Part shown: positions 40,979-50,154 of the stretch, piece by piece
How the letters are laid out: each line of letters starts with the position of its first letter
Numbering within the stretch: the first letter of the stretch is position 1
Assembly (NCBI RefSeq): GCF_042648365.1
Contig: NZ_JBHRXI010000029.1
Span: 1-64,000, forward strand
Length of the DNA: 64,000 bases
Direction: 5' to 3'
Source of the DNA: Lutimaribacter_A marinistellae
GTDB lineage: Bacteria; Pseudomonadota; Alphaproteobacteria; Rhodobacterales; Rhodobacteraceae
Position numbers and translations under genes: made by a program
The notes under the pieces: model-generated
Seen by the model: the letters and a program-made list of their open reading frames with translations, nothing else
Databases searched by the model: none
Told to the model about the DNA's origin: nothing

Positions 40979-42931
40979 ATGTCCCTACCACCCGGGTTTC
41001 TTGATGAGCTGCACAGCAGGACCAGCCTTGCCTCCGTCGTGGGCCGCAAGGTCATGTGGGATGCGCGGAAATCGAACCAGGGAAAAGGTGACCTATGGGC
41101 GCCTTGTCCCTTTCACCACGAAAAAACGGCGTCTTTTCACGTCGATGATCGTAAGGGATTCTATTATTGCTTCGGTTGCCACGCCAAGGGTGACGCGCTT
41201 TCCTTCGTGAAGGAGACAGAGAATGTCTCGTTCATGGAGGCGGTAGAGATCCTAGCCCGCGAAGCTGGCATGGAGATGCCTCAACGCGATCCGAAGGCGC
41301 AGGAAAAACTGGATCGCCGCGCTCAGCTGGCCGAAATCATGGAGCAGGCGGTTCAGTTCTTTCGCCTGCAGTTCAAGACCGTGGCTGGCAGTGCGGCACG
41401 GGACTATGTGGCGCGGCGCGGCCTAGATACCGCCGCTCTGGACCGGTGGGAGATCGGGTTCGCCCCGTCCGGATGGCAGAACTTGTGGGATCACCTGCGT
41501 GCCAAGGGCGTGGCAGAGGACCTGATAATTGACGCGGGCCTTGGCAAGCCATCGTCCAAGGGTGGAAGGCCATATGACACGTTCCGCAACCGCATCATGT
41601 TTCCCATTCGGGACGTGCGAGGACGGTGTATCGCCTTTGGCGGTCGGGCGATGGACCCGGACGACAACGCAAAATACCTCAACTCTCCGGAAACGCTGTT
41701 GTTCGATAAGGGCCGGAGCCTGTACAACCACGGCCCGGCCCGGCAGGCAGCGGGTCAAGGCCAGCCGCTCATCGTGGCCGAAGGCTACATGGATGTCATT
41801 GCTTTGGCCGAGGCGGGCTTTGGCGCTTCGGTGGCTCCATTGGGAACCGCGATTACCGAACACCAGTTGCAGTTGCTGTGGCGGATCGCGGATGAACCCA
41901 TCATAGCCCTAGATGGCGACACGGCGGGTATGCGGGCCGCGATGCGTGTGATCGACCTCGCTCTGCCTATGCTCGAGGCTGGCAAGTCGATCCGCTTCGC
42001 TCTCATGCCTGAAGGCAAGGACCCGGACGATTTGCTGCGGGCCGAAGGGGCCAAAGCGGTCGAGGCAGTCCTTGATGCGGCAATCCCGATGGTGCGTTTG
42101 CTTTGGCAGCGAGAGACCGCAGACAAGGTCTTTGACAGCCCGGAGCGAAAAGCTGCCCTGGATAAAGCTTTGCGGGAACGGATCAAGCAGATCAAGGACC
42201 CGTCTATCCGGGCCCACTACGGTCAGGAAATAAAGGATCTGCGCTGGCAGCTATTCCGCCCGCAGCGCAATCAGTCACAATGGACGCCACAGGGTAAGCG
42301 CGGGAAATGGGCGCCGCCACCTGTTGCCAGCCCTGAAACTCGCGCGTCGATCTTGGCCAGCAAGGGCGAGGACACGCTCGTCCGGGTCCGTGAGGCGGTC
42401 ATTCTCGCGACGGCCATATTGACCCCGCAGGTCATTGTGCATTTTGAACATCAGATTGAGGAGCTGGAATGCCGAGACGCGGATTTCGCAGCTCTGCGCG
42501 ATGTGATCCTCCGACACGGGATCGATGATCCACTGTCACTGCAAGAACGCATTCGCGAAACACATGGCGATGGTCCCCTTGAAAAGCTGATGTCGCTTCG
42601 CCATGTGGCTATCAGCCCGTGTGTGCGCAGACCAGGCGATGTAGAGCTGGCCGAAATGACGCTGGCGGAGGAACTCGCAAAACTAAACGCGCAACGGGGG
42701 CTGACGGCAGAGATCGCCGAAGCCGAGGAGGACTTGGACGGGTCGACGGACGAAGCTGTGACCTGGCGTCTCAAGGAGGCGGCCGAGGCACGCAACCGCG
42801 CGCATCGCAGCCAGAACGAGGATCGCGCGGTATTCGAGGTTGCCGAAAACGGGGCCCGAATCGACCGTAGCGAACGCGAGGCATTCGAGGCGATCATGGC
42901 CGGAATCAACTTCGCGCGGAAGCGCCCGTAG
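40979..42931 (+). CDS. dnaG: DNA primase
   Basis: The 650-residue protein makes RNA primers at the replication fork. The zinc-binding motif is CPFHHEKTASFHV ... FYYCFGCHAKGDALSF (residues about 41-75). The Toprim core follows with VAEGYMDVIALAEAG near 262 and ALDGDTAGMRAAMR near 308. A C-terminal helicase-binding part follows. It precedes rpoD, the common dnaG-rpoD macromolecular synthesis pair. Confidence 0.97.
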   Translation: MSLPPGFLDELHSRTSLASVVGRKVMWDARKSNQGKGDLWAPCPFHHEKTASFHVDDRKGFYYCFGCHAKGDALSFVKETENVSFMEAVEILAREAGMEMPQRDPKAQEKLDRRAQLAEIMEQAVQFFRLQFKTVAGSAARDYVARRGLDTAALDRWEIGFAPSGWQNLWDHLRAKGVAEDLIIDAGLGKPSSKGGRPYDTFRNRIMFPIRDVRGRCIAFGGRAMDPDDNAKYLNSPETLLFDKGRSLYNHGPARQAAGQGQPLIVAEGYMDVIALAEAGFGASVAPLGTAITEHQLQLLWRIADEPIIALDGDTAGMRAAMRVIDLALPMLEAGKSIRFALMPEGKDPDDLLRAEGAKAVEAVLDAAIPMVRLLWQRETADKVFDSPERKAALDKALRERIKQIKDPSIRAHYGQEIKDLRWQLFRPQRNQSQWTPQGKRGKWAPPPVASPETRASILASKGEDTLVRVREAVILATAILTPQVIVHFEHQIEELECRDADFAALRDVILRHGIDDPLSLQERIRETHGDGPLEKLMSLRHVAISPCVRRPGDVELAEMTLAEELAKLNAQRGLTAEIAEAEEDLDGSTDEAVTWRLKEAAEARNRAHRSQNEDRAVFEVAENGARIDRSEREAFEAIMAGINFARKRP

Positions 42932-42939
42932 GGCGTTTT
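42921..42939 (+). terminator. Small hairpin at the dnaG 3' end
   Basis: CGCCC (42923-42927) pairs with GGGCG (42931-42935) over a 3-base loop, followed by TTTT. The hairpin overlaps the dnaG stop codon. It is short, so it may only partly reduce read-through into rpoD. Confidence 0.5.
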
Positions 42940-42977
42940 CCTAAGGAATAGGTAGAGAAATTTGGGTACACGGGTGG

Positions 42978-43007
42978 CCGAATCAGCTCAGAGCGCTAAT
43001 GATTCGG
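42978..43007 (+). repeat. Inverted repeat in the rpoD leader
   Basis: CCGAATCA (42978-42985) and TGATTCGG (43000-43007) are inverted copies around a 14-base centre, ending 36 bases before the rpoD start. It could be an operator-like site or an mRNA hairpin controlling rpoD. I do not recognise a named regulator site. Confidence 0.5.
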
Positions 43008-43043
43008 ACGCAACGAATCGCCCCATCCCTGCAGGAGCACTGA

Positions 43044-45035
43044 ATGGCCGCCAAGGATAACACCGAGGAACGCAAACCTGAGGATCAGGAGCAGGAAATC
43101 TCGCTAGACATGAGCCAGGCTCAGGTCAAGAAGATGATCGCCGAGGCTCGCGAGAAAGGATACATCACCTACGATCAGCTCAATCAGGTTCTGCCGCCCG
43201 ATCAGGTCAGCTCCGAGCAGATCGAAGACGTGATGTCGATGCTGTCCGAAATGGGCATCAATATCATCGAAGATGAAGAGGCCGAGGAAGAAGAGCAGAA
43301 AGGCACGACCGACCTTGTGACCACGGAAGGCGCACGGGAGGTTGCGGTTGCGGGTCAGCAGACCGAGAAACTGGACCGCACCGATGACCCGGTGCGTATG
43401 TACCTGCGCGAGATGGGGTCCGTTGAACTCCTCAGCCGCGAGGGCGAAATTGCCATCGCCAAGCGGATCGAGGCAGGCCGGAACACGATGATCGCGGGGC
43501 TTTGCGAAAGCCCCCTGACATTCCAGGCGATTACCATCTGGCATGACGAACTCTTGTCCGAAGAGATCCTGCTGCGCGATGTCATCGACCTTGAAGCGAC
43601 GTTCGGCAACCAACTGGATGAAGACGGCGACGTCGACGAACCGGTGGTCGATCCGTCCGCCGTGCAGACAGCCAAGCCCGCCAACAAGGACGAAGGCCCG
43701 GAACTGGATGCTGACGGCAACCCGATCGCCAAGGAAGACGATGACGAGGATGACGATCAGGCAAACATGTCGCTTGCTGCGATGGAGGCCGCGCTCAAGG
43801 ATCAGGTGCTTACCACGCTTGAGCGGATTTCGAACGATTTTGCCCAACTGAGCGAGATGCAGGACAGTCGAATCTCGGCAACCTTGAACGAGGATGGGAC
43901 GTTCAGCTCCGATGATGAGGCGAAGTATCAAGCGCTGCGCTCCGAAATCGTCGTGCTCGTGAATGGGCTGCATCTGCACAACAACCGCATCGAAGCCTTG
44001 ATTGACCAGCTCTATGGCATCAATCGCCGCGTGATGCAGATCGACAGCGCGATGGTGAAGCTTGCGGACCAGGCACGCATCAATCGTCGCGAATTCGTCG
44101 AGGCCTATCGCGGGCGCGAGCTTGATCCGAACTGGCTGGCTGAAATGTCCGAGAAGCCCGGACGCGGCTGGCAGGCGTTCATCGAACGGTCGTCGGACAA
44201 GGTCGAGGAACTGCGTGCCGACATGGCGCAGGTGGGCCAGTATGTTGGCCTGGACATCAGCGAATTCCGCCGGATCGTTCAGCAGGTCCAGAAGGGTGAG
44301 AAAGAGGCACGTCAGGCCAAGAAGGAAATGGTCGAGGCGAACCTGCGCCTGGTGATTTCCATCGCCAAGAAATACACTAACCGCGGCCTGCAATTCCTTG
44401 ATCTTATTCAGGAAGGGAACATCGGCCTTATGAAGGCGGTGGACAAGTTCGAGTATCGTCGGGGCTACAAGTTCTCGACCTACGCGACTTGGTGGATCCG
44501 CCAGGCGATAACGCGGTCGATCGCAGATCAGGCGCGCACGATCCGCATTCCTGTGCACATGATCGAAACGATCAACAAACTGGTACGCACCGGTCGCCAA
44601 ATGCTGCACGAAATCGGTCGCGAGCCGACGCCGGAAGAATTGGCAGAAAAGCTGCAGATGCCGCTGGAAAAGGTCCGCAAGGTGATGAAGATCGCCAAGG
44701 AACCGATCTCTCTCGAAACGCCCATCGGGGACGAGGAAGACAGCCAGCTTGGCGATTTCATCGAGGACAAGAATGCCGTGCTGCCATTGGACAGCGCCAT
44801 TCAAGAAAATCTCAAGGAGACGACGACACGCGTTCTTGCATCGCTCACGCCTCGCGAAGAACGGGTATTGCGGATGCGATTTGGTATCGGGATGAACACT
44901 GACCACACTCTGGAAGAGGTCGGCCAGCAATTCAGCGTGACCCGTGAACGTATCCGGCAGATCGAAGCCAAAGCGCTTCGCAAGCTCAAGCATCCTAGCC
45001 GCTCGCGCAAGCTACGTTCTTTCCTCGATCAGTGA
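43044..45035 (+). CDS. rpoD: RNA polymerase primary sigma factor (sigma-70)
   Basis: The 663-residue housekeeping sigma factor has region 1.1 (MSQAQVKKMIAEAREKGYITYDQ near residue 25-48), an acidic non-conserved insert (about 190-240), region 1.2 (DPVRMYLREMGSVELLSREGE near 115), region 2 (NLRLVISIAKKYTNRGLQFLDLIQEGNIGLMKAVDKFEYRRGYKFSTYATWWIRQAI spans about 433-490), and region 4 (LTPREERVLRMRFGIG, HTH at TLEEVGQQFSVTRERIRQ). ATG follows CAGGAG. It directs transcription of the non-stress genes and competes with EcfG for core polymerase. A terminator is at 45062-45085. Confidence 0.98.
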   Translation: MAAKDNTEERKPEDQEQEISLDMSQAQVKKMIAEAREKGYITYDQLNQVLPPDQVSSEQIEDVMSMLSEMGINIIEDEEAEEEEQKGTTDLVTTEGAREVAVAGQQTEKLDRTDDPVRMYLREMGSVELLSREGEIAIAKRIEAGRNTMIAGLCESPLTFQAITIWHDELLSEEILLRDVIDLEATFGNQLDEDGDVDEPVVDPSAVQTAKPANKDEGPELDADGNPIAKEDDDEDDDQANMSLAAMEAALKDQVLTTLERISNDFAQLSEMQDSRISATLNEDGTFSSDDEAKYQALRSEIVVLVNGLHLHNNRIEALIDQLYGINRRVMQIDSAMVKLADQARINRREFVEAYRGRELDPNWLAEMSEKPGRGWQAFIERSSDKVEELRADMAQVGQYVGLDISEFRRIVQQVQKGEKEARQAKKEMVEANLRLVISIAKKYTNRGLQFLDLIQEGNIGLMKAVDKFEYRRGYKFSTYATWWIRQAITRSIADQARTIRIPVHMIETINKLVRTGRQMLHEIGREPTPEELAEKLQMPLEKVRKVMKIAKEPISLETPIGDEEDSQLGDFIEDKNAVLPLDSAIQENLKETTTRVLASLTPREERVLRMRFGIGMNTDHTLEEVGQQFSVTRERIRQIEAKALRKLKHPSRSRKLRSFLDQ

Positions 45036-45061
45036 CGATCCTCGTTGCTATGGAAAACACC

Positions 45062-45085
45062 AAGGCGGCCCGGCGTGGCCGCCTT
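45062..45085 (+). terminator. Rho-independent terminator of rpoD
   Basis: AAGGCGGCC (45062-45070) and GGCCGCCTT (45077-45085) form a perfect 9-bp stem with a 6-base loop, followed by TTGTTTTT. It lies 27 bases past the rpoD stop. Confidence 0.9.
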
Positions 45086-45196
45086 TTGTTTTTGCCGTTT
45101 TTCGGCGGCGCATCGGTTGTGAACTACCGTGTGGCTGGAACATCTTGCCCAAGCGCGCGGTTGGAATAAGATCAGGCAACGATAGGGAGGTTTGGC

Positions 45197-45577
45197 ATGG
45201 TATCCAAGATCACGCGTCATCTTGCACTTATCGCCGCGGTCTTTGCGGGTTCAGCGCATGCAGCGACGGTCTATACGGTTGAGCCTGCTTCGATAGCCGG
45301 CGATGACGTCGTCATAGCTGGCGTCCCAAACCGTGCGGCCTTCTGGTGTGCCGCTGGGCGGTATGCACTGAATACGCTGGGCTATTCCACCGGAACACAG
45401 ATACTGTTGCTGGATGTCGAGGGTCGGCAGGAGATATTGACCGACGCCATCCGTGCACGCTTCATCGTAAATCCCCGGCGCCATGGGATTCTGCCGATCG
45501 GGGCCGGCGCAAATATGCATGTTCTTGTTGAGGGCGACTATATGACTGCGGGTGTGGCGGTGGCGTCCTGTCAATGA
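45197..45577 (+). CDS. Small exported protein, tandem copy A (hypothetical)
   Basis: The 126-residue protein has a signal peptide (MVSKITRHLALIAAVFAGSAHA) and a mature part of about 104 residues with Cys in FWCAAGRYALNTLGY and VASCQ at the end. The next gene encodes a protein of the same layout (YWCSASEFARRALGAG and GFCEPM). Cys-alanine helix segments align, so the pair look like diverged paralogs. No family or function recognised. GGAGG precedes the ATG. Confidence 0.78.
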   Translation: MVSKITRHLALIAAVFAGSAHAATVYTVEPASIAGDDVVIAGVPNRAAFWCAAGRYALNTLGYSTGTQILLLDVEGRQEILTDAIRARFIVNPRRHGILPIGAGANMHVLVEGDYMTAGVAVASCQ

Positions 45578-45605
45578 ACCGACTGTTGGAAAAGGAGCGA
45601 GGTTG

Positions 45606-46016
45606 ATGTCTCTTCGGATTGGAAAGGTGATTGCGGTTGCCGCGCTGTCGCTCGGAGCGATGCCGGCATTCGCCTTCACGTCGATCGTCGGCCAAAGAGT
45701 GTATCAGCTCAACGAGAACGTGTTCGAGGTTGTCCCTCGCGGACGCTCCAGGACGACGGACTATTGGTGTTCCGCTTCGGAATTTGCCCGTCGTGCGCTG
45801 GGTGCAGGCTGGAGGGATCGGGTCTACATCGTAAGGGGATATGGGCCAAGCGTAGCGACTGGGCGGCGCACCGCTGTCCAGTTCACACTGTATCCGGACA
45901 GGGCGGGGGTAGCACCGCTTCCGCCTGGTGGTATCCGCACGGGACTGAAACCGGGCGACAGCATGTCGATTTCGCAGGCCAACGGGTTTTGCGAGCCGAT
46001 GCCGCGATCTTTCTGA
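45606..46016 (+). CDS. Small exported protein, tandem copy B (hypothetical)
   Basis: From the ATG at 45606 (GGAGCGAGG before it) the 136-residue protein has a signal peptide (MSLRIGKVIAVAALSLGAMPAFA). Its mature part carries YWCSASEFARRALGAGW near residue 60, resembling FWCAAGRYALNTLGY of the preceding protein, and a C-terminal Cys. The two genes are 28 bases apart and probably co-transcribed. The function is unknown; paired cysteines suggest disulfide-stabilised periplasmic domains. Confidence 0.78.
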   Translation: MSLRIGKVIAVAALSLGAMPAFAFTSIVGQRVYQLNENVFEVVPRGRSRTTDYWCSASEFARRALGAGWRDRVYIVRGYGPSVATGRRTAVQFTLYPDRAGVAPLPPGGIRTGLKPGDSMSISQANGFCEPMPRSF

Positions 46017-46028
46017 AGTCTCGACATC

Positions 46029-46445
46029 GTGGCGCTAAACCAGTTCGTCTTCGAAACATACGGACCCGGCTTGATTGAGGTTACAGGGACCGTGGCAAAT
46101 TGGTTGGCACAGTTCAATGCTGACGGGTTACTGACCCTTTTCGTGCGACACACCTCTTGCTCTCTTCTCGTTCAAGAGAATGCCGACCCGGAGGTTCAGA
46201 CGGATCTTTCGGCCTTTTTCGAGAGGTTGGTGCCACCATCAGACCACCCCGCAATGTCATACCTGCGCCATACCTACGAGGGGCCTGATGACATGCCGGC
46301 ACATATTAAGTCGGCGCTTTTGCCTGTTTCTTTGTCCATTCCGGTGCAGGCTGGGCGAATGCTCCTGGGTACATGGCAGGGCGTTTACCTATTCGAACAC
46401 CGGTCGGCGCCGCAGTCGCGCAGAATCGTCGCACATATTGGGTGA
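46029..46445 (+). CDS. YjbQ/UPF0047 family protein
   Basis: The 138-residue protein has the UPF0047 metal-binding pattern: LFVRHTSCSLLVQENADPEVQTDLSAFFERLVP near residues 36-68, HTYEGPDDMPAHIKSALLP near 78, and MLLGTWQGVYLFEHR near 112. E. coli YjbQ has been reported to have weak thiamine-phosphate-synthase activity; the real role is unsettled. The start is a GTG at 46029. It lies 12 bases after the preceding stop. Confidence 0.9.
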   Translation: MALNQFVFETYGPGLIEVTGTVANWLAQFNADGLLTLFVRHTSCSLLVQENADPEVQTDLSAFFERLVPPSDHPAMSYLRHTYEGPDDMPAHIKSALLPVSLSIPVQAGRMLLGTWQGVYLFEHRSAPQSRRIVAHIG

Positions 46446-46565
46446 GCCGCTTTATCTAGCGGCATGAATTTCCGTCTACCCAAAACTTGGCGGCTCCCCT
46501 ATAGTTGTGGATAAGTGGGACGAAGCGCTCACAACAGAGGCGGATCAGGGACGAGGAGACGGCGG

Positions 46566-47039
46566 ATGCGCTGCCCGTTTTGCGGAAATATCGACACTCA
46601 GGTAAAGGATTCTCGGCCCGCCGAGGATCATGTTTCAATCCGCAGAAGACGGTTCTGCCCGGCCTGTGGGGGTAGGTTTACCACTTACGAGCGGGTTCAG
46701 TTGCGCGATCTGGTGGTGATCAAGTCTTCGGGCAAACGCGAAGATTTCGATCGTGACAAACTGGAGCGTTCCATCCGTATCTCGATGCAGAAACGCCCAA
46801 TCGAACCTGAACGTATCGATCAGATGATCTCGGGCATCGTGCGGCGGCTGGAAAGCATGGGCGAGACGGACATTCCGTCGAAAAAAATCGGTGAGATCGT
46901 GATGGAAGCGCTGGCGCGGATCGACACGGTTGCTTATGTCCGTTTTGCAAGCGTCTACAAGAATTTCCAGGCGGCCGACGATTTCGAGGATTTCGTCCAC
47001 GAGTTGCGCCCGCCCAAGCCTCCGACAGACGAAAGCTGA
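46566..47039 (+). CDS. nrdR: Ribonucleotide reductase regulator NrdR
   Basis: From the ATG at 46566 (GAGGAG before it) the 157-residue repressor has the zinc ribbon MRCPFCGN ... FCPACGGRFTTYERVQ (two CxxC pairs) and an ATP-cone (VIKSSGKREDFDRDKLERSIRI). It represses ribonucleotide reductase genes according to bound nucleotide. It is followed 10 bases later by ribD, the usual order in alphaproteobacteria. Confidence 0.97.
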   Translation: MRCPFCGNIDTQVKDSRPAEDHVSIRRRRFCPACGGRFTTYERVQLRDLVVIKSSGKREDFDRDKLERSIRISMQKRPIEPERIDQMISGIVRRLESMGETDIPSKKIGEIVMEALARIDTVAYVRFASVYKNFQAADDFEDFVHELRPPKPPTDES

Positions 47040-47049
47040 ACGAGCCAGC

Positions 47050-48150
47050 GTGACCGATACTGACACACGATACATGGCGCTTGCCCTGTCATTGGGAAGG
47101 CGCGGCCAAGGAACTTGCTGGCCTAACCCGGCTGTCGGTTGCGTAATCGTGCGTGACGCTCGGATTGTCGGGCGGGGGTGGACCAAGCCGGGTGGCAGAC
47201 CCCACGCCGAGACCGAGGCATTGGCGCAGGCCGGATCGCAAGCAAGAGGGGCGACCGCATATGTCAGCCTCGAGCCCTGCGCACATCATGGTCAGACGCC
47301 GCCCTGTGCCGAGGCGCTGATCAAGTCTCGCGTTGGTCGCGTCGTCTGTGCGGTCGAGGATAGCGACCCGAGAGTTTCGGGTCAGGGCTTTGCCATGCTG
47401 CGCGCCGCCGGGATCGAGGTGACGACAGGGGTTCTAAGGGCCGAGGCCGAGCGCGAACATGCGGGGTTCTTCCTAAAGACCGAGCAGGGCCGGCCATCGG
47501 TGACGCTGAAAATCGCAGGGAGTTTCGATGGCCGTATCGCAACGGCGACGGGGCAGAGCAAATGGATCACGGGTCCCGAGGCGCGACGGATTGTTCACGG
47601 GGAACGAGCACGCCATGATGCAGTGATGGTCGGGGCCGGGACGGCCCGTTCCGACGATCCCGCCCTGACGGTCCGGGATTTGGGTTACAAGCATCAGCCG
47701 GTAAGGGTAGTTGCCTCCCGTCATCTGGACTTGCCGCTGATGGGACAACTTGCGAGAACCGCACGGAAAGTGCCTGTATGGCTATGTCACGGCGCCGGAG
47801 CGGATGCCGAACGGCTGCGAGCCTGGGAGGGATTGGGGGCGCGACTGTTGCCTTGCGCCGTCCACGGCGTGCAATTGGATGCAGCCGATCTGCTGCGGCA
47901 ACTTGGAAGTGCCGGGTTGACCAGCGTGTTTTGCGAGGGCGGCTCGGCTCTTGCTGCGTCGTTGCTCGCAGAAGATCTGGTGGATGAGTTGGTGGGGTTC
48001 TCGGCGGGGTTCGCAATTGGTGCCGAAGGCCTGCCCGCGATTGGTGCATTGGGGCTGGACAGTCTGGATGCAGCGGCACGCTTTGACCTTGTTGAAACCC
48101 GGCCCGCAGGTCGCGACGTGATGCATCGCTGGCGTCGTTCGCTGCGCTGA
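47050..48150 (+). CDS. ribD: Bifunctional riboflavin deaminase/reductase RibD
   Basis: The 366-residue enzyme carries out steps 2 and 3 of riboflavin synthesis: deamination and NADPH reduction of the pyrimidine intermediate. The deaminase has MALALSLGRRGQGTCWPNPAVGCV near residue 9-32, HAETEALAQAG (zinc ligand His) and the PCAHHGQTPPC zinc segment. The reductase domain starts near 150 (PSVTLKIAGSFDGRIA) and has GAGTARSDDPALTVR. The start is taken as GTG 47050, ten bases after nrdR; an ATG at 47074 would cut into the domain. The convergent capsule gene begins one base after its stop. Confidence 0.95.
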   Translation: MTDTDTRYMALALSLGRRGQGTCWPNPAVGCVIVRDARIVGRGWTKPGGRPHAETEALAQAGSQARGATAYVSLEPCAHHGQTPPCAEALIKSRVGRVVCAVEDSDPRVSGQGFAMLRAAGIEVTTGVLRAEAEREHAGFFLKTEQGRPSVTLKIAGSFDGRIATATGQSKWITGPEARRIVHGERARHDAVMVGAGTARSDDPALTVRDLGYKHQPVRVVASRHLDLPLMGQLARTARKVPVWLCHGAGADAERLRAWEGLGARLLPCAVHGVQLDAADLLRQLGSAGLTSVFCEGGSALAASLLAEDLVDELVGFSAGFAIGAEGLPAIGALGLDSLDAAARFDLVETRPAGRDVMHRWRRSLR

Positions 48151-50151
48151 TCAGCGCCATATATGCGCGTAGGTTGCCAGCAACCCCTGGAGTTTTGAGA
48201 CTGTACGGTTGGCAAGGCCGGGATGCGGAATCTCTCCGCGACTCAGCCGGTCGATGGCCACTTCGGCAGGGCAGGGCAGACCGGTTACCGGATCACGATA
48301 CCGCGGGTAATCGATCAAGGTTGCGTGGGCCAGCCCCGCCAGCGAGGGACGTGCTCCGCGACGCGCCGGGACCGGTCCGCGATCGTCTGTCAAACCCCAT
48401 CCTGCATAAAAGGGCGCTCCCAGGGTTGTGACCTTTACGCCCCGCAATAGTGCCTCGAACCCCATGAGTGACGTCATCGTCCACAGTTCATCCACCTGCG
48501 CCAACAAACCTACCGGGTCTGAGTGTTTGGCAACGACATCGGCCAAACCTTCGGCCTCGATCTTGCCATCCCTGAGCCCGGCTTCGACATCCGGATGAGG
48601 TTTGTAGACGATCACGGCCTCGGGATGCGCGGTCCGAACTGCACGTAGAAGGGCGAGGTTATCGCAAACGTCTCCTGCGCCTTTCAGGATCGACGCATCG
48701 TCCTCGACCTGTCCGGGAACAAGGACGCGGTAGCCCGCGGGCAAATTGGGCTGCTCGCCGCCAAGATTGTACTTGCTCATCCCGAGATCGACGATCTTCG
48801 CGATCAGCCGTTCGGCGCGCCGTTCCTGATCAGGGCGCAGTGTCTCGCGCGTGGCGATCAGCTGTTCCAACCGGCTTGGCCGCGTTGGGTCGTAGTAGAT
48901 GCCCAACTCGTCCGTGACCAGAGATAGCGGCGGGACCAGCTCTGCTCCCAATCCTCTGGACCGCAGAAAACCGTCTTCGACGCGCGTGACCGATGTGTCG
49001 GGTGGGGCCCGGTTTGCCCAACACATATGCGGGCGAGCATCGTCTTGGGGTTTATCTGGAACAAAACTCAGTTTTCCATGCCCGCCAAAGAAGTTTCGTA
49101 GGTGGTTCCGTTTCCATAGGCGCATGCCTGATGCTGTCCAGCCTGCATGATCCTGCCGCCACGCTCGAACCTGCGACTCCAGAGTGTCCAGAACCTGTTC
49201 CAACTCGCACAACCTGTCACGATAGGGATCATACCAGCGCGGGTAGATGATCAGCGCGGCGGCAACCAATTGCGCGCGGGTCAAACGACGTTCGCGCCGG
49301 GGGACGGGATTTTGATCCTGCGTCAGCCCCCATCCGGCATAGAAAGGTTGGCCGAACACTCGTGGTTTGTGCCCGGCAAGAATAGCCTCGAACCCCATTT
49401 GGGAGGACAGCGTATAGACACCTACCGCGCCCTCGAGCAGGGCGCGCGGGCTGACATTCTCCGTGAGCAATGCGATGCGGTCGTTGGTATGCTCAGGTCC
49501 GAAGTAACCAGCACGGTAGCCCTTGAGCGTTTCAGGGTGGCTCTTGATGATCACGCGGGCGCCGGGGTTTTCCTCTTGCGCGAAAACCAGCATTTCGCGG
49601 AAAAGGGCGTCGTCCCCGTTGCTCGCAGTTACGGAGGCGTCGCCGCGTGTCTGGTCGATTACCAATACATAACCGGGGTCAGGGGCCAGCGCTGAGGGGT
49701 CGAACCCGCTGTACTTGCTGAGTTCAAGCTCTGCAATCCTCGCCATTGCTGCGCGTGCCGCGTCAAGGAGGGCGGTGTCGTCGAGGGGATGGGTGGCGAG
49801 CAAGGTTTCGAGATCCGAAGGATGACGCGCGTCGAAATGAACCCCGGCATGATCAATGCTGAGGCCAAGCGGCGGTTCCCCCGCCCGTCCGGGATGAAGG
49901 GATCGCAGAAACGCATCTTCGACTGTAATGACCGGCACGTCGTATTTCGCTGCGATGGCACGTCCTCGAGACGCGGTGGGGCTGGCGCCCCATATCGCTA
50001 CTGCGTCCCCGGGTCCGGGAAGGCCGAGCCGGATGTCGTAGCCGGACAGGCTCAGGATCCGGCGAACGCGCTTTTGGGTCAGGAAACCGCCGTTGTAAAC
50101 GAACAGCCGAGAGCGATTGCCCTCGGCTGAACCTTGCGGGACTGACCGCAC
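48151..50151 (-). CDS. KpsC-like capsule beta-Kdo transferase with internal duplication
   Basis: The 666-residue protein consists of two related halves. Each has a domain with STDELG-like and SQMGFEAILAGHKPRVFGQPFYAGWGLTQD (near residue 250-280) or SLMGFEALLRGVKVTTLGAPFYAGWGLTDD (near 570-600), given as spans. KpsC uses two Kdo-transferase modules to build the poly-Kdo linker of group 2-type capsules, and this duplication fits. The start is a GTG at 50151, 4 bases after the export protein stop, so the two are coupled. The KpsS-like and export genes are on the same strand upstream. Confidence 0.87.
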   Translation of the reverse strand: MRSVPQGSAEGNRSRLFVYNGGFLTQKRVRRILSLSGYDIRLGLPGPGDAVAIWGASPTASRGRAIAAKYDVPVITVEDAFLRSLHPGRAGEPPLGLSIDHAGVHFDARHPSDLETLLATHPLDDTALLDAARAAMARIAELELSKYSGFDPSALAPDPGYVLVIDQTRGDASVTASNGDDALFREMLVFAQEENPGARVIIKSHPETLKGYRAGYFGPEHTNDRIALLTENVSPRALLEGAVGVYTLSSQMGFEAILAGHKPRVFGQPFYAGWGLTQDQNPVPRRERRLTRAQLVAAALIIYPRWYDPYRDRLCELEQVLDTLESQVRAWRQDHAGWTASGMRLWKRNHLRNFFGGHGKLSFVPDKPQDDARPHMCWANRAPPDTSVTRVEDGFLRSRGLGAELVPPLSLVTDELGIYYDPTRPSRLEQLIATRETLRPDQERRAERLIAKIVDLGMSKYNLGGEQPNLPAGYRVLVPGQVEDDASILKGAGDVCDNLALLRAVRTAHPEAVIVYKPHPDVEAGLRDGKIEAEGLADVVAKHSDPVGLLAQVDELWTMTSLMGFEALLRGVKVTTLGAPFYAGWGLTDDRGPVPARRGARPSLAGLAHATLIDYPRYRDPVTGLPCPAEVAIDRLSRGEIPHPGLANRTVSKLQGLLATYAHIWR

Positions 50152-50154
50152 CTA

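Noticed and set aside
43104..44993. 629-codon minus-strand frame opposite rpoD
   Set aside because: It is antisense to an unmistakable sigma-70 gene and arises from codon bias in GC-rich DNA; no motif or ribosome binding site.
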